Shown: positions 47,242 to 56,999 of the stretch, piece by piece | Numbering within the stretch: the stretch's first letter is position 1 | Layout of the letters: each line of letters starts with the position of its first letter | NCBI RefSeq assembly: GCF_932274485.2 | Contig: NC_065883.2 | Location: forward strand, 73,305,839 to 73,369,838 | Direction of reading: 5' to 3' | Length of the DNA: 64,000 bases | DNA from: Patella vulgata | Taxonomy: Eukaryota > Mollusca > Gastropoda > Patellidae | Notes under the pieces: generated by a model | What the model was told of the DNA's origin: nothing | Databases searched by the model: none | What the model saw: the letters and a program-made list of their open reading frames with translations, nothing else | Made by a program: the position numbers and the translations under genes

Positions 47242-47700
47242 TTAAACCTACATTATGCAAGAGCTAAATATGTCTATTGCAGGTCCTCCTTAAGGCCTGA
47301 AATGGTATCTAAATTATTAATTAGACATTAATTAACTTATCCAGATCATAATCAACTCCCACTGTCAACGCTAGCCTGCGATGTTTACTGGATTAGGATC
47401 CCATTTGCTGCTCAACTTTCATTCATGATTTAATCATGAAATGGATCATCGGGACTATGTTTTTTTATCGTGCCGACTTTAGTAATGATGATCGAGGCTA
47501 GGAAATTAGATAAAGAGCTGACAGTTCTCACTATAATAGTAATAACGAGATAATGTAAAGGGAATTTGCTAAAAATTTCAGTCAAATTGATCCACTTTGA
47601 ACCTAGATTTTAGCGGTTGAATTTATAATTTAGATAACATTTCAGGCTTAAAGAAAGGCGTGCAATTGGCAGATTTAGCTCTTGCATAATGTATGTTTAA
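47242..47700. mobile_element. Family F MITE, foldback variant
   Basis: Carries the same terminus at both ends: TTAAACCTACATTATGCAAG at left and TTGCATAATGTATGTTTAA at right, giving inverted arms of about 85 bp, with the normal F core between. The other copies have two different ends. Confidence 0.7.
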
Positions 47701-47888
47701 TATTGAACAATCAATCTATAGATTTGCCTAAATATCGAAAACTCAAGTACTGTCCTACTAATAATAATTTATTTTCGCTGGCGTTTGTCTTAAATTCAAA
47801 GTAAAATGTGTATAACTCAGTGAGGTCGTGGTCTTTTTTCCCAACTGTTAAATACTAATCAAATCTAAAGATATTCCATGAACTGAAT

Positions 47889-48112
47889 AATCAGGTAAAA
47901 TCAGGCTTAATCAGGTTAAATCAGGCTAAATCAGGTAAAACCAGGTTAAATCAGGTTAAAGCAGGTAAAATCATGTTAAAGAAGGTAAAGCCAGGTTAAA
48001 ACAGGTAAAACTAGGTTAAATCAGGTAGGATCAGGTTTAAGCAGGTAAAACCAGGTTTAAGCAGGTAAAACCAGGTTAAATTGAGTAAAACCAGGTTAAA
48101 TCGTATTAAATC
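47889..48112. repeat. CAGGTTAAAT minisatellite
   Basis: About 22 units of 9-11 bp (CAGGTAAAAT, CAGGTTAAAT, CAGGTTTAAG). It ends about 93 bp before the exon acceptor at 48204. Confidence 0.9.
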
Positions 48113-48231
48113 GAAAGTTGAAAACACAATGACCCTATACATACTTGACCTTTTGTTTCTCACTGATTTTACATATATTCTTATTGTTTTAACACAAATT
48201 TTAGTTTGCAGGAATCGAGTACTCGAGAGCC

Positions 48232-48251
48232 ATGGGAGCAGACGTGTCAAG
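48232..48251 (+). CDS. Small membrane protein, first coding exon
   Basis: Exon 48205-48251 follows the acceptor AACACAAATTTTAG (a second AG at 48211 is also possible). It contains GAGAGCCATGGGAG, a strong translation start, giving MGADVS, and ends TCAAG/GTGAAG. Met-Gly with Ser at position 6 is the N-myristoylation pattern. Two bases are left over; the next exon supplies one. Upstream non-coding exon(s) are implied but not found. Confidence 0.5.
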
Positions 48252-48295
48252 GTGAAGTACTTATTCTATTTCGTTTTTTTTTTTTGTGGAGGGAG

Positions 48296-48650
48296 GGATC
48301 ACGGTGGCTAAGTGGGTTAGACGCTGGCTCGCTAGCCTGGAGGTCGGGTGTTCGATCCCTGCACTGACCGATAAAGTTCATCCAGATTTCTTGGCGTGGT
48401 TTCACCTTGTCAGTGATACAGGACGGAGGGCCTGACAAGGACAGCTGTCTAGTCATTCCGATGGGACAAAAAAACCGAGGTCCCGTGGACACATTGATGA
48501 GCACGTAAAAGATCCCTTGGCAATTGGAATTCGATATAAGAGTATGTCGTAGCGCCGCTACAAGGGCAAAATTTCCCTTATAGCGTATGCCCGTCTTCAT
48601 TAGCCCAGTTTAGGAGCAGAACAGTAAGACGTTAAACTCCATTTCATTTT
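48296..48650 (+). mobile_element. SINE-A, full length
   Basis: GGATCACGGTGGCTAAGTGG to GACGTTAAACTCCATTTC, with a T-rich end. It lies in the first intron of the small membrane protein gene, 44 bp after the donor. Confidence 0.9.
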
Positions 48651-48688
48651 TTTTTCTATTTGGTTTTATGCTCGAAGTGATATATTTG

Positions 48689-48985
48689 TAATTAAAGCAC
48701 AGATCCATTTTCGTTTTGTTTTTATAGTTCAAAATTTCGTTTGACTACACTAGGATCTGGAAGAGTTATCATTGGCGTGTTCTGGGTGATGTGAGGGGGT
48801 TAGCCAATGAAACGGCCTTTTGATGCACGGAACTGTGGGTGAACCACTAGAAAAGTCAACGCTGATTGAATAATCAATGTCTGGCGTCATAGGTCAAAAG
48901 CCGCTTGTTTGACCCCTGACGTGAACTTCCGCTATAATTTGTCAGATGTTAATGTAGTGTAGGCCATCGAAAGTATAAAAAGAAC
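48689..48985 (+). mobile_element. MITE family M, copy 1
   Basis: TAATTAAAGCACAGATCCAT to CGAAAGTATAAAAAGAAC. It matches the reverse complement of 49648-50016 through CACTAGGATCTGGAAGAGTT, AGCCAATGAAACGG and AACGCTGATTGAATAATC. Confidence 0.8.
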
Positions 48986-49272
48986 GTAGCCTAAAGACAT
49001 AGTTCCCCCATGTCAGTGCTGCCTGAATAGCCTAAGGCATTTCTTCATCTAAATCCAGCATAGTACGATTTTAGTTTATCCACTGACCCACTGGTGTCTT
49101 TTTCCCATGCTTTCTCGGAAATTTTTTTGCGTCACATCCGGAAATTGCGTGCAGACGTTGCGAATCATCGATAGCTGGTATATTTACCTTATTTGGAATC
49201 GGTATAACCCATTCATACGTTGGGTCGATGGACGGCAACGCTGTGCCTTTATTTTTGACGTATTCTTTACAG

Positions 49273-49340
49273 CAGACAGGAAATGGTAATTTATGAAGAA
49301 AGGGAAAGGCAAAAAGATTTAGAATGTGAATACCGTAAAG
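49273..49340 (+). CDS. Small membrane protein, second coding exon
   Basis: Flanked by TATTCTTTACAG (49272; an alternative AG sits 3 nt on) and AAAG/GTGAGA. It encodes RQEMVIYEERERQKDLECEY followed by RK, a charged helix-forming stretch. It enters with one base and leaves with one base, matching both neighbours. Confidence 0.55.
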
Positions 49341-49482
49341 GTGAGAATACTTTTAGACTTTTGTGGGGAAAACGGAAAAGTTGCGCAGTGGCCTTTTTTA
49401 ATTGAGACTAAAAAAATCGTAAACGCATAACAATTAAATCGTCCGGACATAAGATTTCTCTTGACAAAACAGCCTTGAGAGA

Positions 49483-49565
49483 GAGAGAGAGAGAGGGAGA
49501 GAGCGAGATGGGGTTTACTAGGTCAATTCGGGACTATCTTATGGTTCAATTGACGTATTTGATGT
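49483..49565 (-). mobile_element. SINE-B tail fragment
   Basis: GA microsatellite then GGTCAATTCGGGACTATCTT and ATGGTTCAATT; strongly truncated. Confidence 0.55.
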
Positions 49566-49647
49566 AAAACATTACCTAATGTATATTTTATGTTTGGGTC
49601 GTCTATACAGCTATATCTAAATAACAGTTTTCATCAATTTGATTTCC

Positions 49648-50016
49648 TTTTATTAAAATACAGATCTATATTTCGTTTGAGTTTTTTTATACTTTCAATG
49701 GCCTACACTACATGAAGATGTGACCATTTGTACTGGGCGGTCGCGTCAGTGGTCAAACGCGCGGCTTTTGACCCTATGACGTCAGGCATCGATTATTCAA
49801 TCAGCGTTGTGGTTTCTAGTGGTTTACCTACAGTTCCGTGCATCAAAGGCCAAGAACTCGCCGTAACAGACCGTTTCATTGGCTTATCCCTCACATCTTC
49901 CAGAACACGTCAATGATAACAACTCTTCCAGATCCTAGTGTAGTAAAGACACGTAAAACAAAATTTTGAACTATAAAACCGAAACGAAATAGGATCTGTG
50001 TTTTAATCAGATTGCC
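49648..50016 (-). mobile_element. MITE family M, copy 2 (inverted to copy 1)
   Basis: Ends AATCTGATTAAAACACAGAT and, inverted, TATTAAAATACAGATCTATA give about 45-bp terminal inverted repeats. End fragments also lie at 56799-56861 and 63663-63700. It sits in the second intron of the small membrane protein gene. Confidence 0.8.
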
Positions 50017-50046
50017 TCAGTGACATTGTTTTTTGATTTATTTTAG

Positions 50047-50195
50047 GCCATGCAGATGGGTTTCGCGCTGCAGTTAGGTGTGCAGTAAATCTGGCTATTT
50101 TTTTATTTGTGGTTTTGGCTCTGGTGTTTTTCTATTTTTGGGAACAACAAAAACAGTTATATCACCTTTTCCTAACAATGATTTTGAGGAATTAG
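50047..50195 (+). CDS. Small membrane protein, last exon with transmembrane helix
   Basis: Acceptor TTGATTTATTTTAG. With the G carried over it reads GHADGFRAAVRC, then AVNLAIFLFVVLALVFFYFW (one clear membrane segment), EQQKQLYHLFLTMILRN and stop. The three exons sum to 237 nt, exactly 79 codons: a 78-residue protein with N-myristoylation motif, charged helix, one membrane span and short tail. I do not recognise the family. The frame is open only in the joined phase. Confidence 0.6.
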
Positions 50196-50285
50196 TACTG
50201 GGCTTCACTCTACTAATGTCTACTAAATTGGATGATTAGGAACAGTTCAGCCAAGCAAGATATATTGCTTATTTTTTTTAATGAT

Positions 50286-50291
50286 AATAAA
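50286..50291 (+). terminator. Polyadenylation signal of the small membrane protein gene
   Basis: AATAAA 91 nt after the stop at 50195. Confidence 0.55.
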
Positions 50292-50629
50292 CACTCTATT
50301 AAAAGGCGTCTGTTTTGAAAATTTAAAACTTGTTCAAGTTTAAGAAATGTCACTGCAATGGACAATGCCATGTTTCCACCCATCGATAATTCTCAACCAA
50401 GCAACCAAGCAAACTGTGCACTAGCCTGACAGATGACATGCCTGAAAATGCAGCTTATTGGATGTTTAAATAAGACCGGTAAAATCGGAAAGTGGTACCG
50501 GTCATAAAATCGAAAAAATTGAAAATATCTTGTTTACATGGACTTTTGCATTAAGCATACAATGTCCTATGTGGGAATTTAGCCCAGACATCGGCGTTTC
50601 CGCCTATTCGTTACTGGGGAGTCTTCTTT

Positions 50630-50720
50630 TGTAGTGAGAGAAAACCTGCAGGACCACGAGAAAACCAGCGAGTCGGGACAGTCGATCCTACTCCTTGTCA
50701 CATACACGCAGCGAATAGAC
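50630..50720 (-). mobile_element. SINE-B fragment
   Basis: ACCTGCAGGACCACGAGAAA and CGATCCTACTCCTTGTCACA match a part of SINE-B; degraded. Confidence 0.5.
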
Positions 50721-51106
50721 GAAATGAAATGAAATGAAATGGAGTTTAACGTCCTACTGTTCTGCTCCTATGCTGGGCTAATGAAAACGGGCATATGCCA
50801 TACAGTGTGCTATGAGGGAAATTTTGCTCGGGCAGCGGCACTATCCCCTACTCTTATATCGAATTCCAACTGACAACGGATCTTTTACGTGCATTCCAAT
50901 GTATACACGGAACCTCGGTTTTTCGTCTCATCCGAAGCACTAGACAGCTGTCCTTGTCAGGCCCTCCGTCCTGCATCACTGACAAGGGGGAACCACGCCG
51001 GAAAAACTGGATGAACTTTCTCGGCCAATGCAGGGATCGAACGATCGAACACCCGACTTCCAGGCTAGCCAGATAGCGTCTTACCCACTTAGCCACGTGA
51101 TCCCCC
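50721..51106 (-). mobile_element. SINE-A, full length
   Basis: Four GAAAT tail repeats, GGAGTTTAACGTCCTACTGT, full body and head ending CACGTGATCCCCC (reverse complement of the A-box end). A 5-bp repeat CGAACGATCGAAC affects the B-box side. Confidence 0.9.
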
Positions 51107-51868
51107 AGGGACCAGGGAATAAACACCACGCCACTTGACTTAATGACAGGGCTTATTATCAACGAATAAAAACGTTATTATATTGTGTTTCGTTCATAAT
51201 TCACCCATTTAGGCTTGAGGTAACGGGACACACTACACTTCAAAACACAATGTTTAAATCATTTGGAGACTAGCATACGGTTAGTGGTTGTTTGGTTAGT
51301 TAGGTATACAATGCAAGGGAGATAACTGTCACAGATCACTTTTTGGAATTGTTACAAAATAGAGGGGTATTAATTATTAGTGCTATTAACTAATAGTGGT
51401 CTTATCATTAAAGGGAGATCACTCATTTACTAGAATTTTCAATGAATGAGCTTGTAAAGGTCACATATACAAGCCCCCATTGCCCTAAAATACTAGTTTT
51501 ATTTTGTATTAGCCTGTTCTTCATTTCTTCGACAGGGATCATGTGGCAATCTCTTGCTCAAAAGAAAGTATGGGGTTTATCATGAAAAACTGGAAGTAAA
51601 CACCACTAAACATGGAAATTTCCGCCCAACATTTCAACCTAACCACACTTTCAACTCTCGTATTCTTTCGCCTCAAAATCACGAACACTAACCAAACCAA
51701 ACCTTGGTAGAAAATGTATTTTCGAACCCTTTCATTCGATTCTACACCAAGAAGTCAACAAAAATCGCCATGCAAAAGGGAGTTGGGGGAGGGAAAGAGA
51801 GACTAAAAATAACTTTCGCCCTTACATTCGGTTGACGGTGTTGAAATATTTGGTGAGCTGGTTCTAAC
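51107..51868. other. No recognised feature (SVWC intron)
   Basis: Unplaced sequence between SINE-A and the duplicated segment. Confidence 0.35.
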
Positions 51869-51954
51869 CTGTAGACTGATCTATCCCAAAATACCGAACC
51901 AATAACATCAACACATATTCCACCCTAAGTTTGTATATTAAAAGTCAATCGTAC

Positions 51955-52066
51955 CCAAAAGTTTCAAGATATTCCCCATTACAAGTATACTTGAAACATT
52001 TTTCGTAGTCCATCTTATATTCTCCAGCCTTTATAATAGTACCTTCAGGTGTTTCACATGATGAAC
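51955..52066 (-). CDS. SVWC-like peptide, alternative exon copy a
   Basis: 112-nt exon with acceptor TTTATTACAG and donor TTTGG/GTACCC read as GTACGA on the minus strand. It encodes SSCETPEGTIIKAGEYKMDY and EKCFKYTCNGEYLETF. Phase 1 in, phase 2 out, as in copy b. It joins the signal-peptide exon (G+GT = Gly) and, over 8.6 kb, the last exon (GG+A = Gly). No second last exon was found near it. Confidence 0.65.
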
Positions 52067-52095
52067 CTGTAATAAACATAAATTGAAGGAAGCAT

Positions 52096-52375
52096 GAAAT
52101 GAAATGAAATGAAATGAAATGGGGTTTAACGTCGTACTGTTCTGCTCCGACTGGGTTAATGAAGACAGGTATAAGCCATACAGTGTGCTATGGGGGAAAT
52201 TTTGCCCGGGTTGCGGCACTATTGCCTACTCTTAGTTATATCCCACTGCCAAGGGATCTTTTATGTGCACGCCAATGTAAACACGGGACCTCGGTTTTTC
52301 GGACAATCCGAACGACTGGACAGCTGTTCTAGCTTGTCCTACACCACTGACAAGGGGAAACCACGTCGGTTGAAG
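52096..52375 (-). mobile_element. SINE-A fragment in the duplicated segment
   Basis: Same insertion as 44034-44292: GAAATGGGGTTTAACGTCGT to CCACGTCGGTTGAAGGAA. Confidence 0.85.
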
Positions 52376-52496
52376 GAAGTAATCTACCTATAATACACAT
52401 GGAAGGGAACAATATATCTATAATTAGATATTAGGGTGGTTAAATACAACCACATAATTATAAACACGTTTGGGAAATAAGTAGCACAGATAACAA

Positions 52497-52755
52497 TTTG
52501 GTTTAACGTCAACTCGACAGACACAAACCAGGTCATATTGGGACGAACATATGGTTCAATTTGATTACAACAATTCTTTTGGCCGTAGTGGGGTTAGCTG
52601 TGAGATCCGGAGAAAAACCCACCCACGAGTTTGACCAGGCGACCCTAGTACTTGTCACGTACAAAAGAGGGGTCGAAACCACGCTACTTGACTCAAAAAC
52701 AGACTTATAATCTAACGAGCACGCGTCAAATCATTCGCCTCCACCCGACCCAGTA
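52497..52755 (-). mobile_element. SINE-B copy, diverged
   Basis: TTTAACGTCAACTCGACAGA through GGAGAAAAACCCACCCACGA to GCACGCGTCAAATCATTCG; lacks the GA tail. Confidence 0.7.
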
Positions 52756-52798
52756 ACTAGAAACTGGAATGATTAAAACAACCGTATACTTTTGGAAT

Positions 52799-53085
52799 GA
52801 AGAGACAGAGAGAGAAATGGGGTTTAACGTCCACTCGAAACAAACTAGGTCATATCGGGACTAACATGCGGTTCAATTTTATTTCAATAACTGGCTTGTG
52901 TGTAGGCGTCTTTAGCAGTGGGAGGAAACAGGTGGACCCAGAGAAAACCAGTGAGATTGGACAGGCGATCTACTCCTTGTCACGTACACAACCAGGGAAT
53001 CGAAACCACGCTAGTTGACTCAATGACATAACTTATTATACAACGCGCACACGCTAACCATTCGCCCATCCCCCCTCCGTACTAA
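52799..53085 (-). mobile_element. SINE-B, near full length
   Basis: GAGAGAGAAATGGGGTTTAA, GTCCACTCGAAACAAACTAG, body, and the head side GCGCACACGCTAACCATTCG. Confidence 0.8.
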
Positions 53086-53110
53086 CTAGGTTTATCCATA
53101 TCTTACATAC

Positions 53111-53188
53111 CTCCTTCGATTTCATAAGCTAACATCGCTAAACAGCCAACACCAAGCAATATACTAACACACTTCATCTTCGGAAAAA
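53111..53188 (-). CDS. SVWC-like peptide, signal-peptide exon
   Basis: Exon from the acceptor at 53189 (T-rich tract, AG) with ATG at 53177: MKCVSILLGVGCLAMLAYEI then EG, a Lys-led hydrophobic signal peptide. The donor GGAG/GTATGTAAG at 53110 is near ideal. One base is left over and is completed by either exon copy. Spliced CDS (67+112+136) is 315 nt, 104 residues plus stop, with eight Cys after the signal peptide. Confidence 0.7.
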
Positions 53189-53538
53189 CTAAAAAAAAAA
53201 AAAACAAATTTCATCTAAGGTCACGAGTATCATACAACGTTTGGGAAATATTCCCCTTTTTGCTTCAGTTACTAAAATTGGTAAGTTTGTCTTGTTTAGG
53301 TTACTTCCCTTCTTCCTTATTGTTAATTTGTTTTTCATTTTGGGTGAAATCTGTATCACAACTCTATTATATATGCGTCCTGTCCGTAGGTTTGTCTTGT
53401 ATAACTGTTTGCATGTGATGCGGTCCCCTTCCAGTTACCATTATAATAATCAGTGAATAAAATGGTTGGTTCCGTTTGAATGACCATAAAAGAGTCACGC
53501 TAGTCACATACAACTAAATGAAGCCCACGGGCGGGTGT

Positions 53539-53760
53539 CTAGTAGGCGGGTAGAGTAGAGGTGTGTCCAGGGCGTTCAGCCCCCACCCCACCCCTCTGCT
53601 CAAGTAGAGCATATTTCTTCTCCCCTAAGCTCATTGCAATAACACCAAACTTAATTTCGTCTTCATCTTGGATCATCACCCTTCTCCCCCCCCCCACTCC
53701 CCCCACACGCGGCCACGTAATTTGGAAAATTACAAGTGACTTAAAATAAAGGTTTCTAAC
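53539..53760. other. No recognised feature
   Basis: C-rich stretch (CCTTCTCCCCCCCCCCACTC) with overlapping open frames on both strands; no family recognised. Confidence 0.3.
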
Positions 53761-53867
53761 AGTACGTCGAGGAGAACACAAACAGCAACCAAGATGAATT
53801 TATGGACACGACACATGATACACGGACATTGCATACAATATACAACAACCGTTGTATATCAATCAGT

Positions 53868-54075
53868 AGTCGTTCGGATTGGAAGAAAAAACTGAGGTGA
53901 AGTGTACACATTGGCGTACATATAAAATAACCCTTGACGGTTTGAATTCGATATAAGAGGAGGTCGTATTGCCGCTGTCCTGGCAAAATTTCCCTGATAA
54001 TCAAAACACACTGTGTAGGGTGTGTCTGTCGTCATTAGCCCAATCGTTGCAGTAGCATTTTAAACCCCATTTCCT
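53868..54075 (+). mobile_element. SINE-A, diverged 3' half
   Basis: GTCGTTCGGATTGGAAG, TTGAATTCGATATAAGAGGA, TGTCGTCATTAGCCCA and TTTTAAACCCCATTTCC follow family order. Confidence 0.75.
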
Positions 54076-54076
54076 T

Positions 54077-54256
54077 CCACGTGCATGCTAATGTGTACAT
54101 GAGACGTCAGTTTTGCGTTCCATAAGATCAACTGTTCCTTAAGGACCTCTTCCTCCACCAATGACAAGGGGAAACCACGCCAGAAAAGCACGAGAACTTT
54201 CTCGGCCAACACCTGGAACGACCTAGTGATATCTAACTAATTAAGCCAGCGCGGCT
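54077..54256 (-). mobile_element. SINE-A, diverged 5' half, opposite orientation
   Basis: ACGTGCATGCTAATGTGTAC, AATGACAAGGGGAAACCACG and AACTTTCTCGGCCAAC; lies head to tail with the preceding copy. Confidence 0.7.
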
Positions 54257-54278
54257 CCATGAAACAAATCATACTTAC

Positions 54279-54330
54279 CCTGGTTTTCAAATTCACAGCA
54301 CCCAAAAGATATTCTCTGTATAATAATATT
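54279..54330 (-). other. Probable 5' untranslated exon of the SVWC gene
   Basis: Donor AACCAGG/GTAAGTATG at 54278, strong. The transcript would begin about 30 nt downstream of the TATA box at 54349-54357 and splice to 53188, 11 nt before the start codon. Confidence 0.45.
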
Positions 54331-54348
54331 AAAACCAAAGAGCACGAT

Positions 54349-54357
54349 ATTTATATA
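54349..54357 (-). promoter_or_regulatory. TATA box, SVWC gene
   Basis: TATATAAAT on the minus strand, positioned about 30 bp before the inferred start of the 5' exon. Confidence 0.4.
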
Positions 54358-54399
54358 CTTTTGTTATAAACATCTGCTGTGTAGGTGTCATCATTTTAT

Positions 54400-55600
54400 T
54401 CGCTGACACCACTAAATACCACTGTATTGATTATGTTAATCAAAATAGAGTTGTATAATACATCAAAACTATTTAAAGGCACCATCCCGATTTTAACGTC
54501 CATGTACGTATGAAATTTGGACGCCAAAATATAGCGGAATGGTGTATTTACCATGTCGCAAAATTTCACCTCAAAATATTGAGTCGTTTGTACGTGAACG
54601 TCAAAACAGCTTATCTGGACACGTAACCCTCTAAGATTTCGGGTCAATTTTTTTGTTGGGTGACCTGATAATATATTGCCGTTCCTTTAGAGGTCTATAA
54701 AGTACATGATCCACGTGGTGCACTTGATAACGAAAGATAAATTCCAACTACACGTTAGTTTTATAAAATAAAAGTCTGGTTTTATCCAGACACCGGTCTC
54801 CATTTCCAGATGAAGACTAGTGGGTTTAAGTTGTTTGAAAACGTATCACGTGTATTGAGTTAGTTGATCGGCCCTAATAGTAATTAAGTGCGGGAGGATC
54901 ACACTACTTCGAATCCGACCCGCTGAATCCAAAGAGCTTGGGTATTCCTCCTAAGAGTGACGGCTAATTCCGCTAGGGGGCCAAATTCAAAATGGAGGCT
55001 TATTTTGGCGGGAAATTTATAAAGTTCATATATATTTCGTTTTTTCATTACAAATGGCGCTCGAAACCATTATATTCGTAGAATACACGACTCGTGTAGT
55101 TAATTTAAAATGTTCACTGTGTTTTAAACAGCTGATATGAGATCCCATGTTGTCATGACAACAAAATCAATTAGAAGATAAACACTTCCTGTTTCCAATT
55201 TGGGGTGCTTGGAGGGTGGGGGGTATTTTCCATTTTCCATCTGGTGTTCTAAATATTCAAGCATGGTTGAATGGACAAATACGAAACAGGGGTTGTTTAT
55301 CTTATAATTGTAGCACAAAGCGCAAATTTCTAGGATATTTGTGGGGATGTAAGTACGAACAATAACTATAATGGTGAAATGGACCAAAATTGAATTCTAA
55401 TTCGTGGGTTTTTTTTCTTTCCAATATTATGAATAATATTGAGTTAGAGGTTTAGGTGAATATCCATGATGATCGTTAGTAAAACATTAATATCCTACAC
55501 TGTAGCTAACATTTTATAGGATGACAACAGTGTATGTATCTACGGTGGGGTTCAAAGCCTAAAACTGGTAAGGGGGGGGGGGGCAAAAAATACTTCTTCG
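54400..55600. other. No recognised gene
   Basis: Region upstream of the SVWC promoter. An 87-codon minus-strand frame (55124-55387) has unremarkable composition and no splice or start context that I trust. Confidence 0.35.
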
Positions 55601-55605
55601 GACAA

Positions 55606-55898
55606 TAATTCCGCAATGAAAATTTTGCCCGGACAGCGGCACTACGGCCTACTCATTTATCGAATTCCAACTGTCAAGGGATCCTTTACGTGTACGCAAA
55701 TGTGTACACGGGACCTCGGTTTTTCGTCCAATCCGAACGACTAGACAGCTGTCCTTGTCAGGCCCTCGGTCCTACATCACTGACAAGGTGAAAAAAACGC
55801 CGGAAAATCTGGATGAACTTTCTCCGCCAATGCAGGGATCGAACACCCGACTTCCAGGCTAGCGAGCCAGCGTCTTAACCACTTAGCCACGTGATCCA
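55606..55898 (-). mobile_element. SINE-A, tail missing
   Basis: AAAATTTTGCCCGGACAGCG to TTAGCCACGTGATCC; the head is intact (GATCGAACACCCGACTTCCA reversed). Confidence 0.85.
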
Positions 55899-56030
55899 AG
55901 AAAGCCCCACAAGGTTGGGCAGCCAACCCTACTCCTTGTCACATTCAAGCGACAATCAAACACCAGTCCACTTGACTTTATGATTTCACGCCCACCTTAA
56001 TCCACTAGACCACCCCCACCCACACCCTAT
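55899..56030 (-). mobile_element. SINE-B-related head fragment
   Basis: CCCTACTCCTTGTCACATTC, CACTTGACTTTATGATTTCA and CTTAATCCACTAGACCACCC resemble a tRNA-headed SINE related to B. The same stretch follows the SINE-A at 59839-60209. Confidence 0.55.
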
Positions 56031-56143
56031 TTTTATAAACCAGTAGGGTACTAATTTAAAATATGGAGACAGATTTATTATTATTGTTTTTTTACATATC
56101 ACAGACGTTTACATAATATATAAAATATCTTGCATAATGTATA

Positions 56144-56503
56144 TGAAATGAAATGGGGTTTAACGTCCTACTGTTCTGCTCCCAAACAGGGCTAATGAAG
56201 ATGGGCATACGCCATACAGTGTGCTATGAGGGAAATTTGGCCCGGGCAGTGGCGCTACGGCCTACTCTTATATCGGATTCCAACTGCCAAGGGATCTTTT
56301 ACGTGCATTCCAATGTATACACGGGACCTCGTTTTTTCGTCTCATCCGAAGGACTAGACAGCTGTCCGTGTCAGGCCCTCCGTCCTGTATCACTGACAAG
56401 GGGGAACCACACCGGGAAATCTGGATGAACTTTCTCGGCCAATGCAGGGATCGAACACCCGACCTCCAGGCTGGCGAGCCAGCGTCTTACCCACTTAGCC
56501 ATC
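56144..56503 (-). mobile_element. SINE-A, near full length
   Basis: GAAATGGGGTTTAACGTCCT to CTTACCCACTTAGCCA. Confidence 0.9.
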
Positions 56504-56798
56504 TTTCCATATGGATATTGATTTTACATATATATCTAATAAAGTTTTCAGGGTTACTGAATCCTGTTTTGAGATCAAAAATAAATTTAAGAAATCCAAA
56601 CAGATCTTTTTAAGTGCAATTTTGCACCCTAATAGTAATATTAGTTCAGACAAGGACCGCCGTTGTGTTATCAATTCCAGATGTTTCCAGGACACCGATT
56701 TTACACAAAATCTTATTTTATAACCAGGCGGGCCTTCCATATAATAATCTATCTGCATAATACGTTTATGAAAATATACAGTTAAACATACGTTATGC

Positions 56799-56861
56799 GA
56801 GAGCTATCGAAAGTATAAAAAATCGAAACGAAATATAGATCTGTATTTTAATCAGATTGCA
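56799..56861. mobile_element. MITE M end fragment
   Basis: ATCGAAAGTATAAAAAATCG and AGATCTGTATTTTAATCAGA match one end of family M. Confidence 0.65.
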
Positions 56862-56869
56862 GGTTACAT

Positions 56870-56995
56870 GAATTTTAAATGATCACTAAATTTAGAATTA
56901 TTCAGTGATAGAAATTAAAACGTCTGACTAATCGTTTATTTGCTTTTACGAGTGCCTGTATATAATCGGCTGCGTAAGAATACAGAAACAAAAGA
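56870..56995 (-). mobile_element. Penelope-like RT fragment
   Basis: TCTGACTAATCGTTTATTTG and ACGAGTGCCTGTATATAATC correspond to 27870-27910. Small broken piece. Confidence 0.6.
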
Positions 56996-56999
56996 AAGA

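Larger units (their letters stand above)
51869..52553. repeat. Segmental duplication, copy 2
   Basis: Matches 43808-44436 including exon, splice sites, SINE-A remnant and TTAGATATTAGG flank. An extra stretch near 52385-52430 (ATAATACACATGGAAGGGAA) is absent from copy 1. Confidence 0.9.

Noticed and set aside
48970-48985. TATAAAAAG as promoter of the small membrane protein gene
   Set aside because: It lies in the terminal inverted repeat of MITE family M and recurs at each copy; the first coding exon is upstream of it.
55124-55387. 87-codon minus-strand frame upstream of the SVWC promoter
   Set aside because: No recognised motif, no splice or polyadenylation context; kept as unexplained sequence.
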